A DNA stretch of 64,000 bases from Streptacidiphilus jiangxiensis (GTDB taxonomy: Bacteria > Actinomycetota > Actinomycetes > Streptomycetales > Streptomycetaceae), in NCBI RefSeq assembly GCF_900109465.1, contig NZ_FOAZ01000003.1, positions 1 through 64,000 of the forward strand, in the 5' to 3' direction. The notes below the pieces were generated by a model. It did not search any database. It was not told the origin of the DNA and saw nothing but the letters and a program-made list of their open reading frames with translations. Position 1 is the stretch's first letter. Each line of letters opens with the position of its first letter. Positions 41,656-50,035 of this stretch are shown here, piece after piece. Made by a program: the position numbers and the translations under genes.

Positions 41656-42023
41656 GCCGGGGATCTGAGCTGGGGATCCGAGCACCCGCCCGCCAGGGAC
41701 AGGGCTGGGCACACGGAGCCGCGTACGGAGCTGGGCGCTGAGCTGGGCACGAGAGGGCGTTCACCGAATGTGATGAAGGACACGCGGTGGGCGCCCTTCT
41801 CCGTGCGGCCGGGAAATTCCGGAGCCGCAGCCACCCTCCCCCGGCAAATCTTCCGTGAACCCACCGTCCCGGCCGGGACGTCCGTTGATCGAATCCTGAT
41901 ACGACCGTCTCGCGCCTCGGACACCACCCGCCGGGACAAGGCCGATCGCTAGACTGGCCAGCGACCACAGGCCTGCCGGACTCCCACCTCCGAAGGCCAG
42001 GACCACCGAGTCGAGGAGCGCAC
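41656..42023. other. Intergenic region upstream of ask
   Basis: 368 bp with no gene. Apart from the short GGGGATCTGAGC repeats at its left edge, it has a TAGACT (41950-41955) that could be a -10 element about 70 bp before the aspartokinase start, without a clear -35. No riboswitch is recognised. Confidence 0.4.
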
Positions 42024-43310
42024 GTGGGCCTTGTCGTGCAGAAGTACGGCGGCTCATCCGTAGCGGATGCCGAGGGCATCAAGCGGGTCGCCCGCCGGAT
42101 CGTCGACACCAAGAAGGCCGGCCATGAGGTCGTCGTCGTGGTGTCCGCCATGGGTGACACGACGGACGAGCTCATCGATCTCGCGGAGCAGGTGTCTCCC
42201 TTCCCTGCGGGCCGCGAGCTCGACATGCTGCTGACCGCCGGAGAGCGGATCTCCATGGCCCTGCTGGCGATGGCTATCAAGAACCTGGGCCACGAGGCCC
42301 AGTCGTTCACGGGCAGCCAGGCGGGCGTGATCACCGATGCCGTCCACAACAAGGCCCGCATCATCGACGTGACGCCGGGCCGCATCCGCGCCGCGCTCGA
42401 CCAGGGCAACATCGCGATCGTCGCCGGCTTCCAGGGCGTCTCCCAGGACACCAAGGACATCACCACCCTCGGCCGCGGCGGCTCGGACACGACCGCCGTC
42501 GCCCTCGCGGCGGCGCTGAAGGCCGAGTGCTGCGAGATCTACACCGACGTGGACGGCGTCTTCACCGCCGACCCGCGTGTGGTGAAGAAGGCCAAGAAGA
42601 TCGACTGGATCGCCTTCGACGACATGCTGGAGCTGGCCTCGTCCGGCTCCAAGGTGCTGCTGGCCCGCTGCGTCGAGTACGCGCGGCGCTACGACATGCC
42701 CATCCACGTGCGTTCGTCCTTCTCCGGGCTGACCGGCACCTGGGTCTCCAACAAGCCTCTGACCAAGCCCGAAGGGGGCGAGATCGACATGGAGCAGGCC
42801 ATCATCTCCGGTGTGGCCCACGACACCTCCGAGGCGAAGGTCACGGTCGTCGGCGTCCCCGACAAGCCGGGCGAGGCCGCGCGCATCTTCCGCGCCGTGG
42901 CGGACGCCGAGATCAACATCGACATGGTGGTCCAGAACGTCTCCGCCGCGACCACCGGTCGGACGGACATCTCCTTCACCGCGCCCAAGGCCGAGGGCCG
43001 CAAGGCCATCGACGCGCTGGAGAAGGTCCAGGAGTCGATCGGCTTCGAGTCGCTGCGCTACGACGACGCGATCGGCAAGATCTCCCTGGTCGGCGCCGGT
43101 ATGCGCTCGCACCCGGGCGTCACCGCGACCTTCTTCGAGGCGCTGTCCGCCGCGGGCGTCAACATCGAGCTGATCTCCACCTCCGAGATCCGCATCTCGG
43201 TCGTGACCCGCTCCGAGGACGTCAACGCCGCCGTGCAGGCCGTGCACACCGCGTTCGGCCTCGACAGCGAGACCGACGAGGCCATCGTCTACGGCGGCAC
43301 GGGCCGATGA
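42024..43310 (+). CDS. ask: Aspartate kinase
   Basis: 428 residues from GTG 42024 (GAGGAG upstream). The kinase signature is [21 protein letters not shown], followed by [27 protein letters not shown] and [15 protein letters not shown]. Two ACT domains occupy the C-terminus ([43 protein letters not shown]). It phosphorylates aspartate in the first step to Lys, Thr, Met and diaminopimelate, and is normally feedback-regulated through the ACT domains. The stop overlaps the asd start by 4 bp. An internal start likely yields a separate beta subunit. Confidence 0.96.
   Translation: MGLVVQKYGGSSVADAEGIKRVARRIVDTKKAGHEVVVVVSAMGDTTDELIDLAEQVSPFPAGRELDMLLTAGERISMALLAMAIKNLGHEAQSFTGSQAGVITDAVHNKARIIDVTPGRIRAALDQGNIAIVAGFQGVSQDTKDITTLGRGGSDTTAVALAAALKAECCEIYTDVDGVFTADPRVVKKAKKIDWIAFDDMLELASSGSKVLLARCVEYARRYDMPIHVRSSFSGLTGTWVSNKPLTKPEGGEIDMEQAIISGVAHDTSEAKVTVVGVPDKPGEAARIFRAVADAEINIDMVVQNVSAATTGRTDISFTAPKAEGRKAIDALEKVQESIGFESLRYDDAIGKISLVGAGMRSHPGVTATFFEALSAAGVNIELISTSEIRISVVTRSEDVNAAVQAVHTAFGLDSETDEAIVYGGTGR
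42770..42791 (+). promoter_or_regulatory. Internal ribosome site and start for the Ask beta subunit
   Basis: GAAGGGGGCGAG followed about 8 nt later by an in-frame ATG at 42789 (residue 256, [11 protein letters not shown]). Alpha2-beta2 aspartokinases of actinobacteria make the beta subunit from such a nested start, giving a 173-residue ACT-domain protein here. Confidence 0.7.
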
Positions 43311-44410
43311 CCGTTCCGGGTGGCGAGCGCGCTTCCGCCAAGCCCCAGCCCGTGCGGCCCACCCTGGCCGTCGTCGGCGCCACCGGCGCCGTGGGGCGGG
43401 TCCTGGTGGATCTGCTCGCCACCCGCGCGGACGTATGGGGCGAGGTCCGGCTCTTCGCCGGACCGGAGGGCATCGGCACCGAGGTCCAGGTGCTGGGTCG
43501 GTCCGAGCCCGTCCGCGCCCTGGAACCGGGCTGCTTCGAGGGCGTCGACATCGCCCTCTTCGAAGCACCCGAGGACGTCGTGGAGGAGTGGGCGCCGCTC
43601 GCCGTCGCCGCCGGTGCGGTCGCGGTGGACGGCTCCTCGGCCTTCCGGCTCCACCCGGACGTGCCGCTGGTGGTCCCGGAGATCAACCCCTCGGCGGCGC
43701 GGATGCGCCGGATCGGGATCATCGCCGCGCCGCGCTGCGCGACGCTCGTGCTGACCGTGGCGCTGGCCGCGCTGCACGCCGAGTTCGGGCTCAGCCAGCT
43801 GGTGGTCACCGCCGCACTCGCCGCCTCCGGCCGCGGCCGCATCGGCGTCGACACGCTGCGCCGCCAGACTGCCGAGGTCGCCGGCGACCCGACCGTCGGC
43901 ACCCGCACCGGTGACCTGCGCCGGGCCGTCTCCGAGCAGGAGGACGACCCGTTCGAGGCGCCGCTCGCCTACAACCTGCTGCCCTGGGCCGGTGACACCA
44001 CCGAGGACGGCTGGTCCAGCGAGGAGCTGGGCCTGCGCAATGAGACCCGCAAGATCCTCGGCCTGCCCGAGCTGCCGATCTCCGCGACCTGCCTGCGCGT
44101 CCCGGTTGTCAGCGGCCACTCGCTGACCGTGCACGCGGTCTTCGAGCGCGAGCCGGACGTGCACCGGGTGCGCGAGATCCTCGACTCCTCAGCGGGCGTC
44201 ATCGTCTACGACGACCCGGAGAAGGGCGAGTACCCCACCCCCGCCGACGTGGTCGGCTCCGACCCGACCTGGGTCGGCCGGGTCCGGCGCTCGCTGGACG
44301 AGCCGCACGGCCTGGAGCTGTTCCTGTGCGGGGACAACCTGCGCAAGGGCGCCGCGCTCAACTGCGTGCAGATCGCCGAGCTGGTCGCAGCCGAGGGCCA
44401 GGCAGGCTGA
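43307..44410 (+). CDS. asd: Aspartate-semialdehyde dehydrogenase (diverged active-site loop)
   Basis: 367 residues. The Rossmann motif is [16 protein letters not shown]. The family pattern is clear ([62 protein letters not shown]). The catalytic Cys144 is kept but lies in IAAPRCATL, where the usual motif is NPNCST, so the Asn residues around it are lost. ATG 43307 overlaps the ask stop. It would reduce aspartyl phosphate with NADPH. Position after ask matches the arrangement in other Streptomyces, where a second asd may exist elsewhere. Confidence 0.88.
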   Translation: MTVPGGERASAKPQPVRPTLAVVGATGAVGRVLVDLLATRADVWGEVRLFAGPEGIGTEVQVLGRSEPVRALEPGCFEGVDIALFEAPEDVVEEWAPLAVAAGAVAVDGSSAFRLHPDVPLVVPEINPSAARMRRIGIIAAPRCATLVLTVALAALHAEFGLSQLVVTAALAASGRGRIGVDTLRRQTAEVAGDPTVGTRTGDLRRAVSEQEDDPFEAPLAYNLLPWAGDTTEDGWSSEELGLRNETRKILGLPELPISATCLRVPVVSGHSLTVHAVFEREPDVHRVREILDSSAGVIVYDDPEKGEYPTPADVVGSDPTWVGRVRRSLDEPHGLELFLCGDNLRKGAALNCVQIAELVAAEGQAG

Positions 44411-44563
44411 CCGCGGACGCCGGAACGGATTCGGAAGAGGTTTAAGGGGAGTTGGTGCAGACGCCCGATTCGGCTTCCGTGCCGGTGGACGGCCCCGTAC
44501 CGTAGTGCCACTGCACACGGTGTCACGGAGGGGCCAGGTGACGTACAACCCTCACGGCGGGTC

Positions 44564-45370
44564 ATGCGTCCAACTGGCGTGCCACCAACCTCGGTGCTCG
44601 TCATGACGGCTCCCTTCACCGCGGACGCCTCCCGCTCCCACCCGGGCCCGCACCCGCACGCGCCCGCGGGCCCCGTCGGCGTGGGCGCGGCCGGTGCGGT
44701 CCCGACCGGCCCGGTGACGGCCGGCCCGGTGACGGTCGCCGTGGGCGCGACCGTGGACCACCTCACCGAGACCTACCAGGCCCACTACTCCTCGCTGCTG
44801 CGCCTGGCCGCGCTGCTCCTGGACGACACCGCGTCCTGCGAGGACGTGGTCCAGGAGGCGTTCATCCGGGTCCACTCGGCGCGACGTCGGCTGCGCGACC
44901 CCGACAAGACCCTCGCCTACCTGCGCCAGACCGTGGTCAATCTCTCCCGTTCCACGCTCCGCCGCCGCATCATGGGCCTGCGCCTGCTGCAGAAGCCGAT
45001 GCCGGACGCGGCCAGCGCCGAGGAGGGCGCGTACGACGCGCTGGAGCGCGACGAGCTGATCCTCGCCCTGCGCGGCCTGCAGCGGCGCCAGCGCGAGGTC
45101 TTGGTGCTGCGCTACTTCTCCGACATGACGGAGGCTCAGGTCGCGGACACCCTGGGCATTTCCGTAGGCTCCGTCAAGGCGTACGGTTCGCGCGGGCTCG
45201 CCGCGCTGCGGACCACCATGGACGGCGGCGCGTTCGACGCGAGCGCGACAAACGCGGCGCAGGCGGCGCATGCATCGCGCGGACCGGGGGTAGACGCGCC
45301 CCGGGCGGCGGTACGGACCGTCAGAACACACCGAACAGAGACGCATCGGGCAGAGGGGAGGCAGCGGTGA
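44564..45370 (+). CDS. SigE-family ECF sigma factor
   Basis: 268 residues. Region 2 is LTETYQAHYSSLLRLAALLLDDTASCEDVVQEAFIRV; region 4 is ALRGLQRRQREVLVLRYFSDMTEAQVADTLGISVGSVKAYGSRGLAAL. The N-terminal 60 residues are Pro/Gly/Ala-rich and poorly conserved, so the true start could be 44603 or later; no good ribosome site helps. The C-terminal tail after region 4 (about 45 residues) is disordered. The 3' end overlaps the next gene by 4 bp. The group usually controls envelope or stress genes; target unknown. Confidence 0.9.
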   Translation: MRPTGVPPTSVLVMTAPFTADASRSHPGPHPHAPAGPVGVGAAGAVPTGPVTAGPVTVAVGATVDHLTETYQAHYSSLLRLAALLLDDTASCEDVVQEAFIRVHSARRRLRDPDKTLAYLRQTVVNLSRSTLRRRIMGLRLLQKPMPDAASAEEGAYDALERDELILALRGLQRRQREVLVLRYFSDMTEAQVADTLGISVGSVKAYGSRGLAALRTTMDGGAFDASATNAAQAAHASRGPGVDAPRAAVRTVRTHRTETHRAEGRQR

Positions 45371-47076
45371 GCGCGGAGCGGCGCTCGCGCTACCTGCGCG
45401 TGGTGCGACCGGGATCGGGAGCCGGTTCCGATCCCGCAGCGACGCCGCCGCTTCCCGTGGAGCCACCGCTGACCCCGCCCCTGTGGCTCGACGCCACCCC
45501 CGACCTGCCGCCCCGGGCGGCGGCCTCGGCGAGCCCGGACAGCACGATCCCCTCCCAGCCGGGCCGCGTGAACGCCTCCGGCATCGGCCCGCTGGTCTCC
45601 CCGGGCGGCACGCTCGCCTCCGGCGCGACAGGCCCCGACGGGTCCGGTACGCACACGCACACCGGCACCGGCACCGGCACCGGCACCGGCACCGGCACGA
45701 ACATGAGCACGGGCACGGGCACGGCAGGCTCGGGCGGCAAGCGGCCCGGTCTGGTCGACACCGCCGCCTTCCGCCCCGGCGGGTCCCGCCCGAATACGGA
45801 CGCGAACGCATCGCGCTCGGACACCCGCGGCTCGCACGGCGCGGGCACGGGCTCGCACGGCGCGGGCACGGGCGGCTGGGGGTCCAACCCGCTCGGCTCG
45901 GGCCCGCTCCGCTCCGCCGGGAGCGCCGGGCTCGCCGACGAGGACCCCGTGGGGGCCGCGCTGCGTGCGAGCCTGCAGCAGGCGGTCGGCGGGGTGCGGC
46001 CCGCGCCCGACTCGCTGGCGCGGCTGCGCCACGCCGTGCCGCAGCGGCGTGCGCTGCGGCGTCGCGCCTACGGCGGCGCCGCTGTCGCGGCGTCGCTCGC
46101 GCTGCTCGGGCTGACCGCCCTGCACTCACTCGGCCCCGACGCCGCCACCAGCGCGGCGACCGGACCGATGGGCTCGCTGTTGCCGGGCGCGCAGGCCTCC
46201 GCGAGCAAGCACGGCCACGGCGGTCCGACCACAGACTCCTCCGCGCCCGGCCTGCCCTCCGTGGGCGGCAGCGCCTGGGGCGCGACCGGTGGCCACCCCG
46301 GCGGCAGCGTGCTGGTCCCCCTGCCCTCCGGCGGGGTGACGAGCGTGGCCGCGTCGCTCACGGACGGCATCACGGCCGGCAGCACGCTGGCCGAGTGCAG
46401 CCGGAGCCAACTCGGCAGGGGCGCATCCGGACTCGCCTCGCCGGACACCTCCGGGATCGTCTACGGCTCCTTCGCGGTCAGCAACGTCTCGACGTCCCCG
46501 TGCAAGATCAGCAACGCGGGCGCGATCAACGTGACGGCGCCCGTCGGCACGAACGTGTCGCGTTTCACCGTCGCCCCGCACACCGCGGGCGACCCCGCCG
46601 TCTCCCTGCCATCCCCCGATCCGGCCCACCCGGCCGTCGCGCTCGCACCCGGCCAGACCTACGTGATCGACTTCGCCTACGTGCCGAGCGTCTGCCCCAG
46701 CAACAGCAACGGCGGTCCGAGCGACACCACGAGCGCCGCACCGGCGACGGCCGGCGCCGCCTCGGCCGGGGCAACGGGTGGCGCGGGCAGCACCGGCGGC
46801 ACCAGTGGCACCGCCGGGGCGGCCGGTGTCGCGACGGACGGCGCCGCCGGTAGCGGCACGGGCGGCGGCAGCCCCACCTCCTCCCCCGGCACGCCCGGCG
46901 GCACGAGCAGCACGGGCGGGACGGGCGGCACCGGCAACCCCTCCGCGGCGACCGGTCCGAGCATCCAACTCGCCGCGGTCCCCGCGTCGGGGGGCGCGGC
47001 GACGTCGAGCACGACGCTCCAGGGCGCGTGCGCCGGAACCATCTACCGGACCGACCCCCTGGCTGCGCCGCACTAG
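45367..47076 (+). CDS. Low-complexity membrane protein coupled to the sigma factor
   Basis: 569 residues. The N-terminal 235 residues are disordered, including a Gly-Thr repeat encoded by tandem GGCACC units near 45660-45697. One transmembrane helix lies near residues 237-257 (GGAAVAASLALLGLTALHSL). The extracellular part has a folded segment (SGIVYGSFAVSNVSTSPCKISNAG...VALAPGQTYVIDFAYVPSVC) and Gly/Ser/Thr-rich stretches. The GTGA overlap with the sigma gene suggests an accessory or anti-sigma-like role, though the N-terminus shows no clear ZAS or ASD motif. A cytoplasmic N-terminus and single helix are compatible with that role. Confidence 0.72.
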   Translation: MSAERRSRYLRVVRPGSGAGSDPAATPPLPVEPPLTPPLWLDATPDLPPRAAASASPDSTIPSQPGRVNASGIGPLVSPGGTLASGATGPDGSGTHTHTGTGTGTGTGTGTNMSTGTGTAGSGGKRPGLVDTAAFRPGGSRPNTDANASRSDTRGSHGAGTGSHGAGTGGWGSNPLGSGPLRSAGSAGLADEDPVGAALRASLQQAVGGVRPAPDSLARLRHAVPQRRALRRRAYGGAAVAASLALLGLTALHSLGPDAATSAATGPMGSLLPGAQASASKHGHGGPTTDSSAPGLPSVGGSAWGATGGHPGGSVLVPLPSGGVTSVAASLTDGITAGSTLAECSRSQLGRGASGLASPDTSGIVYGSFAVSNVSTSPCKISNAGAINVTAPVGTNVSRFTVAPHTAGDPAVSLPSPDPAHPAVALAPGQTYVIDFAYVPSVCPSNSNGGPSDTTSAAPATAGAASAGATGGAGSTGGTSGTAGAAGVATDGAAGSGTGGGSPTSSPGTPGGTSSTGGTGGTGNPSAATGPSIQLAAVPASGGAATSSTTLQGACAGTIYRTDPLAAPH

Positions 47077-47096
47077 GGCGCGGTTACCGTTGTGGG

Positions 47097-47894
47097 GTGT
47101 ACCGGACCCTTCTGACCCCGCGCTGGCTGGCCGTCCACGTGCTGGCGCTGGTCGCCGTGCCGGTGTGCATCCTGCTCGGGCTCTGGCAGCTGAGCCGCTT
47201 CGAGCTGCACAGTCACGCCCAGAAGCAGCAGGCCGCCCACGCCTCCGCGGACGCGGCGCCGACGGCGTTCGCCCCGCTGCTCGCCGGCCCCGACAAGGAC
47301 GGCGTCAACAACGACGACGGCCGCCGGGTCTCCTTCGCGGGCACGTACGACGCCGCACACCAGCTGCTCGTCCCGCAGCGGACGGTGGACGGGAAGAGCG
47401 GCTCCCTGATCCTCACCCCGCTGCGGCTGAACGGCAGCGGCGGCTACCTCGCCGTGGTCCGCGGCTGGCTGCCCGGCTCCCCCGCCGCCGCGCCCGCGCC
47501 GCCGACGGGCGAGGTCTCCGTCACCGCCCGACTGCGGACGGCGGAGACGCCCGACACCACCGGAGCGATCTCCTCGGGCACGCTGCCGGCCGGCCAGCTC
47601 GGCATGATCTCGCCGGTGACCTTGGTCAACGCCCTCCCCTACTCCGTCTGGAACGGCTGGGCCTCCCTCGACCCGGGGACGGCCGGCACGGCGGGCCTGA
47701 CCGCCGTGCCGTACAGCGCGCCCTCCGCGGCGGACGCCTCGAGCGGCGGGCTGAGCCTCCAGGCGATCCAGAATCTCGGCTACGTCGGGCAGTGGTTCGT
47801 CTTCGCGGGGTTCGTCGTCTTCATGTGGTTCCGCTTCGTCCGCCGCGAGATCGAGACCCAGCGGGACCGCGCCCTGGGGCTCGAGCCCCTTTAG
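47097..47894 (+). CDS. SURF1-family cytochrome oxidase assembly protein
   Basis: 265 residues with one helix at each end (LAVHVLALVAVPVCILLGLWQLSRF; YVGQWFVFAGFVVFMWFRFVRRE), the SURF1 arrangement. The central domain contains RRVSFAGTYDAAHQLLVPQR and GYLAVVRGWLPG. GTG 47097. The final RREIETQRDRALGLEPL is a cytoplasmic tail typical for actinobacteria. It helps assemble the haem-copper terminal oxidase. Confidence 0.9.
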   Translation: MYRTLLTPRWLAVHVLALVAVPVCILLGLWQLSRFELHSHAQKQQAAHASADAAPTAFAPLLAGPDKDGVNNDDGRRVSFAGTYDAAHQLLVPQRTVDGKSGSLILTPLRLNGSGGYLAVVRGWLPGSPAAAPAPPTGEVSVTARLRTAETPDTTGAISSGTLPAGQLGMISPVTLVNALPYSVWNGWASLDPGTAGTAGLTAVPYSAPSAADASSGGLSLQAIQNLGYVGQWFVFAGFVVFMWFRFVRREIETQRDRALGLEPL

Positions 47895-47948
47895 GGGTGC
47901 GAGGACCTGCGCGACAAGCAGAGCCCCGCGCCCCTGAGGGCGCTGAAA

Positions 47949-49901
47949 CTAGCTCATGTGCCTCTTCACGAAGTCCAGCTCCAGGCGCAACTGCTTGATC
48001 CGCTCCTCCACCACCAGGGAGCCGTGCCCGGCGTCGTAGCGGTAGATCTCGTGGACCTTGCCCAGCCGTTCCAGCTCCGCGACGTAGTTGTCGATCTGTC
48101 GGATCGGGCAGCGCGGGTCGTTGACGCCGGCGCTGATGTAGACGGGCGCGCCCAGGCCCTCGACGTACGACAGCGGTGACGACGCCGCGTACCGGTCCGG
48201 AACCTCCTCGGGCGTGCCGCCGACCAGCGTGCGGTCCATCGCCTTCAGGGCCTCCATCTCGTCGTGGTACGCCGTCACGTAGTCCGCGACGGGGACCGCG
48301 GCCAGGCCCAGTGCCCAGGCGTCCGGCTGGGTGCCGAGACCGAGGAGGGTGAGGTAGCCGCCCCAGGAGCCGCCGGCCAGGACCAGGCGCTTCGGGTCGG
48401 CGAGGCCACTGCCGACGGCCCACTCCCGCACCGCGGCGATGTCCTCCAGCTCGATCAGGCCGACGCGGTGGCGCAGGGCGTCCGTCCAGGCGCGCCCGTA
48501 GCCGGTGGAGCCGCGGTAGTTGACGCGGATCACGGCGAAGCCGTGGTCGACCCAGGCGGCGGGGCCGGCGGCGAAGGAGTCGGAGTCGTGCCAGGTCGGC
48601 CCGCCGTGGATCTCGAAGACGCAGGGCAGCGGGCCCTCCCCCGCGTCGGCGGGGCGCTGCACCAGCGCGTGGACGGTGCCGCCGGGGCCGTCGACCCAGA
48701 CGTCCTCGACGGGGACGGAGGCAGGCGCCTGCGGGCCGGGCGCGGCAAGGACGACCGCGCCGGTCGTCGAGCGGACGACCGGCGGCTGCTCGGCGGAGGA
48801 CCACAGGAACTCGACCGACCCGTCGGGACGCGCGGACGCGCCGGAGACCGTGCCGGTGGGGGTCTCCAGGCGGCTGAGCTCGCCGCTCGCCAGCTCGTAG
48901 CGGTAGAGCTCGCTGCGGGCGCGGAAGCTGTGCTCGATCAGCAGCGCGGTGGCGTCCGGGTACCACTCGGCGGTGACGTCGCCGGGGAGGTCGAGGACGA
49001 TCTCCTGCTCCGCGCCGGTGGCGGTGTCCCAGATGAGCGGCTCCCAGCGGCCGCGCCGCTGGTGGGCGACGAGCATCCGGTTGTCACCGGGCAGCGGCGC
49101 GAAGCCGAGGCAGGAGAGCCCGAGCGGCTCCTCGCGGCCGGTGGCGTCGTCGAGTTCGGCGACGGTGTGGATCGCGTCGCCCTCGACGCGCAGCACGCGC
49201 AGCGCGCTGTGCATGGCGTCGCCGTGCTCGGTGTGGTCGACGGCGATCAGGGCGCCGTCGTGGGAGAGGTCGCCGACGCCGGCGGACTCGCGGTGACGGT
49301 AGATCTCCAGCGGCTCGGCGGAGCCGGGGCGGACCAGGTGCAGGGTGGTGCCGTCCTCGTCGGTGGAGCGGCCGACGACGGCCTCGCCGCGGCGGCCGAG
49401 CGCCAACCCGGCGGGGTAGGAGGGAGCGAGGCCGGGCACGGCCTCCGGGTCCGACTGCGCGGCGTGCGCCCCACCGTCGCCGTGACCACCGTCGCCGTGA
49501 CCACCGTCGCCGTGACCACGGTCGCCGCCGTCACCACCGTCGCCGCCGTCGGAGGACTCCGCGCCCGTGAAGGGCTGGCGGCGCCAGACGCCGAACTCGT
49601 CGCCGTCGGTGTCGTCGAACCACCAGATCCACTCACCGTCCGGCGTGAGCGTCGCCTCGGTGGTGCCGTTGGGCCGGTCGGTGACCCGGCGCTGCGCGCC
49701 CTGTGCGCGGTCCCAGGCGTAGATCTCGTAGGTGCCGGTCGCGTTGGAGACGAACAGGGACCTGTCCGGCGCGTCCTCCGCCCACTCGGGCAGGCTCACC
49801 CGGGCGGCGCGGAACCGCCGTTCCCAGGCGGGGAGGGCGTCGAAGACCGCGTGGACGGCCTCCTCCTGCTGCTGCGTGGTCTCGCTTCGCTGGCTGGTCA
49901 T
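47949..49901 (-). CDS. S9-family prolyl oligopeptidase-like peptidase
   Basis: 650 residues from ATG 49901 (ATGs at 49910 and 49913 also possible). An N-terminal WD-like propeller (residues about 25-390) precedes an alpha/beta-hydrolase domain. The nucleophile Ser is in GGSWGGYLTLLG, the Asp in GVNDPRCPIRQ, and the His in YDAGHGSLV; the oxyanion region is EIHGGPTWHDS. A GHGDGG tandem repeat (49484-49530) inserts an unusual Gly/His/Asp loop into one propeller blade. No signal peptide, so cytoplasmic. Cleaves short peptides after entry into the cavity; also annotated as acylaminoacyl-peptidase-like. Confidence 0.92.
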   Translation of the reverse strand: MTSQRSETTQQQEEAVHAVFDALPAWERRFRAARVSLPEWAEDAPDRSLFVSNATGTYEIYAWDRAQGAQRRVTDRPNGTTEATLTPDGEWIWWFDDTDGDEFGVWRRQPFTGAESSDGGDGGDGGDRGHGDGGHGDGGHGDGGAHAAQSDPEAVPGLAPSYPAGLALGRRGEAVVGRSTDEDGTTLHLVRPGSAEPLEIYRHRESAGVGDLSHDGALIAVDHTEHGDAMHSALRVLRVEGDAIHTVAELDDATGREEPLGLSCLGFAPLPGDNRMLVAHQRRGRWEPLIWDTATGAEQEIVLDLPGDVTAEWYPDATALLIEHSFRARSELYRYELASGELSRLETPTGTVSGASARPDGSVEFLWSSAEQPPVVRSTTGAVVLAAPGPQAPASVPVEDVWVDGPGGTVHALVQRPADAGEGPLPCVFEIHGGPTWHDSDSFAAGPAAWVDHGFAVIRVNYRGSTGYGRAWTDALRHRVGLIELEDIAAVREWAVGSGLADPKRLVLAGGSWGGYLTLLGLGTQPDAWALGLAAVPVADYVTAYHDEMEALKAMDRTLVGGTPEEVPDRYAASSPLSYVEGLGAPVYISAGVNDPRCPIRQIDNYVAELERLGKVHEIYRYDAGHGSLVVEERIKQLRLELDFVKRHMS

Positions 49902-50035
49902 GGGGACCATCATCGGGCACGGCGGTGACACCGGGTACGGCCCCGGATCACCTCGCTCTGGGTGGAGGACGGCCGCGGGGGCCCGGTCCGCACCGGAGTG
50001 CGGACCGGGCCCCCGCAGGGACGCGCGCTGCTGCC

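Noticed and set aside
41644..41682. GGGGATCTGAGC direct repeats after the DUF5063 gene as a regulatory array
   Set aside because: Degenerate, short, overlapping the stop codon. No dyad or conserved spacing to the ask start.
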